Assembly (NCBI GenBank): GCA_017614795.1
Contig: JAGABD010000027.1
Location: forward strand, 1 to 15,378
Source of the DNA: Bacteroidales bacterium
GTDB taxonomy: Bacteria; Bacteroidota; Bacteroidia; Bacteroidales; UBA932
Direction of reading: 5' to 3'
DNA: 15,378 nt
In this document: positions 15,038 to 15,378 of the stretch, piece after piece
How the letters are laid out: every line of letters starts with the position of its first letter
How positions within the stretch are numbered: the stretch's first letter is position 1
Notes under the pieces: generated by a model
What the model was told of the DNA's origin: nothing
What the model saw: the letters and a program-made list of their open reading frames with translations, nothing else
The model's database searches: none
Program-made: the position numbers and the translations under genes

Positions 15038-15378
15038 ATGGCCAACAATCCATTCTCTCTCGAAGGCAAAAATGCCTGGATTACCGGCGCTTCCTACGGC
15101 ATCGGTTTCAACATCGCCAAGGCTTTCGTAGCCGCAGGCATCAAGAACATCATCTTCAACGACATCAACGACGCCGCACTTGAGCGCGGCCTCGCGAACT
15201 ACAAGGAAGCGGGCATCAAGAACGTGTACGGATACGTTTGCGACGTCACCGACGAAGTGGCGGTCAAGGCCCTCGTGGAGAGGATCCACGAGGAAGTGGG
15301 CCAGATCGACATCCTCGTGAACAATGCCGGCATCATCAAGCGCATCCCGATGCACGAGATGAAGCGTGAAGAGTTCCA
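15038..15378 (+). CDS. SDR oxidoreductase, gluconate 5-dehydrogenase/KduD-like (cut by right edge)
   Basis: The first 113 residues of a short-chain dehydrogenase/reductase, normally about 260-270 residues. Seen: the opening NPFSLEGKNAWITGASYGIG with the nucleotide-binding TGxxxGIG motif (about 17-24), an acidic residue after the second strand (FNDIND), CDVTDE (about 67-72), and DILVNNAGIIKRIPMHEM with the NNAG motif (about 89-106). The run from NNAG through KRIPM and the ASYGIG form strongly recall Bacteroides proteins annotated as gluconate 5-dehydrogenase, which in pectin/uronate clusters serve as KduD-type 2-deoxy-D-gluconate or 3-deoxy-hexulosonate reductases. The catalytic Ser-Tyr-Lys lies beyond the window. 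Cytoplasmic; NAD(P) preference cannot be settled. The start is ATG 15038 with a good promoter upstream. It is transcribed divergently from the GH105-RraA-Dcu operon, suggesting joint control of uronate use. Confidence 0.92.
   Translation, partial: MANNPFSLEGKNAWITGASYGIGFNIAKAFVAAGIKNIIFNDINDAALERGLANYKEAGIKNVYGYVCDVTDEVAVKALVERIHEEVGQIDILVNNAGIIKRIPMHEMKREEF

Overview
The window is a compact, high-GC stretch (G+C-rich by eye) of a Bacteroidota chromosome, most likely from a gut-type Bacteroidales. The evidence is the Bacteroidota style of TruB, FolC and gluconate-5-dehydrogenase-like proteins, exported DUF2147, alpha-2-macroglobulin and GH105-DUF4861 proteins, starts without clear Shine-Dalgarno sequences, and AT-rich promoter islands matching the Bacteroidota -7 element TAnnTTTG. 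Eleven protein genes fill almost all the DNA. The longest non-coding gap is about 105 bp. I saw no RNA genes, IS elements or CRISPR.

Layout. (1) Positions 1-3129 read leftward: a PurL-like pseudo-enzyme, a PIN-PhoH ATPase, and the 5' end of pyruvate phosphate dikinase, which runs off the left edge. (2) A 47-bp divergent promoter island with a symmetric palindrome separates this from a rightward operon of folC, a DUF2147 protein and a 1575-residue alpha-2-macroglobulin-like protein (3177-9728). (3) That operon meets a leftward one tail to tail, with stop codons overlapping by 4 nt. Read in its own direction (14949 to 9725), the leftward operon is a GH105-DUF4861 lipoprotein, an exported RraA-fold protein, a DcuA/B-type C4-dicarboxylate transporter and truB, with gaps of only 11, 3 and 3 nt. 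(4) A second divergent promoter region leads rightward into an SDR oxidoreductase of the gluconate 5-dehydrogenase/KduD type, cut by the right edge.

Function. The right half reads as a uronate-handling locus. The surface lipoprotein would release unsaturated uronic acid from oligosaccharides, and the SDR would act on keto-uronates in the cytoplasm. The exported RraA-fold protein and dicarboxylate carrier suggest an extra, unexplained periplasmic C-C lyase or decarboxylation step coupled to carboxylate transport. The left half is mostly housekeeping: PPDK, folate polyglutamylation and RNA-associated PhoH.

Most unusual points: in-frame, palindrome-bearing insertions in two conserved enzymes (FolC and TruB), resembling selfish palindromic elements; a free-standing PurL half-domain; an alpha-2-macroglobulin without the thioester motif; the periplasmic RraA/Dcu pairing; and 18-bp AT-rich palindromes (8+2+8) at two promoters.
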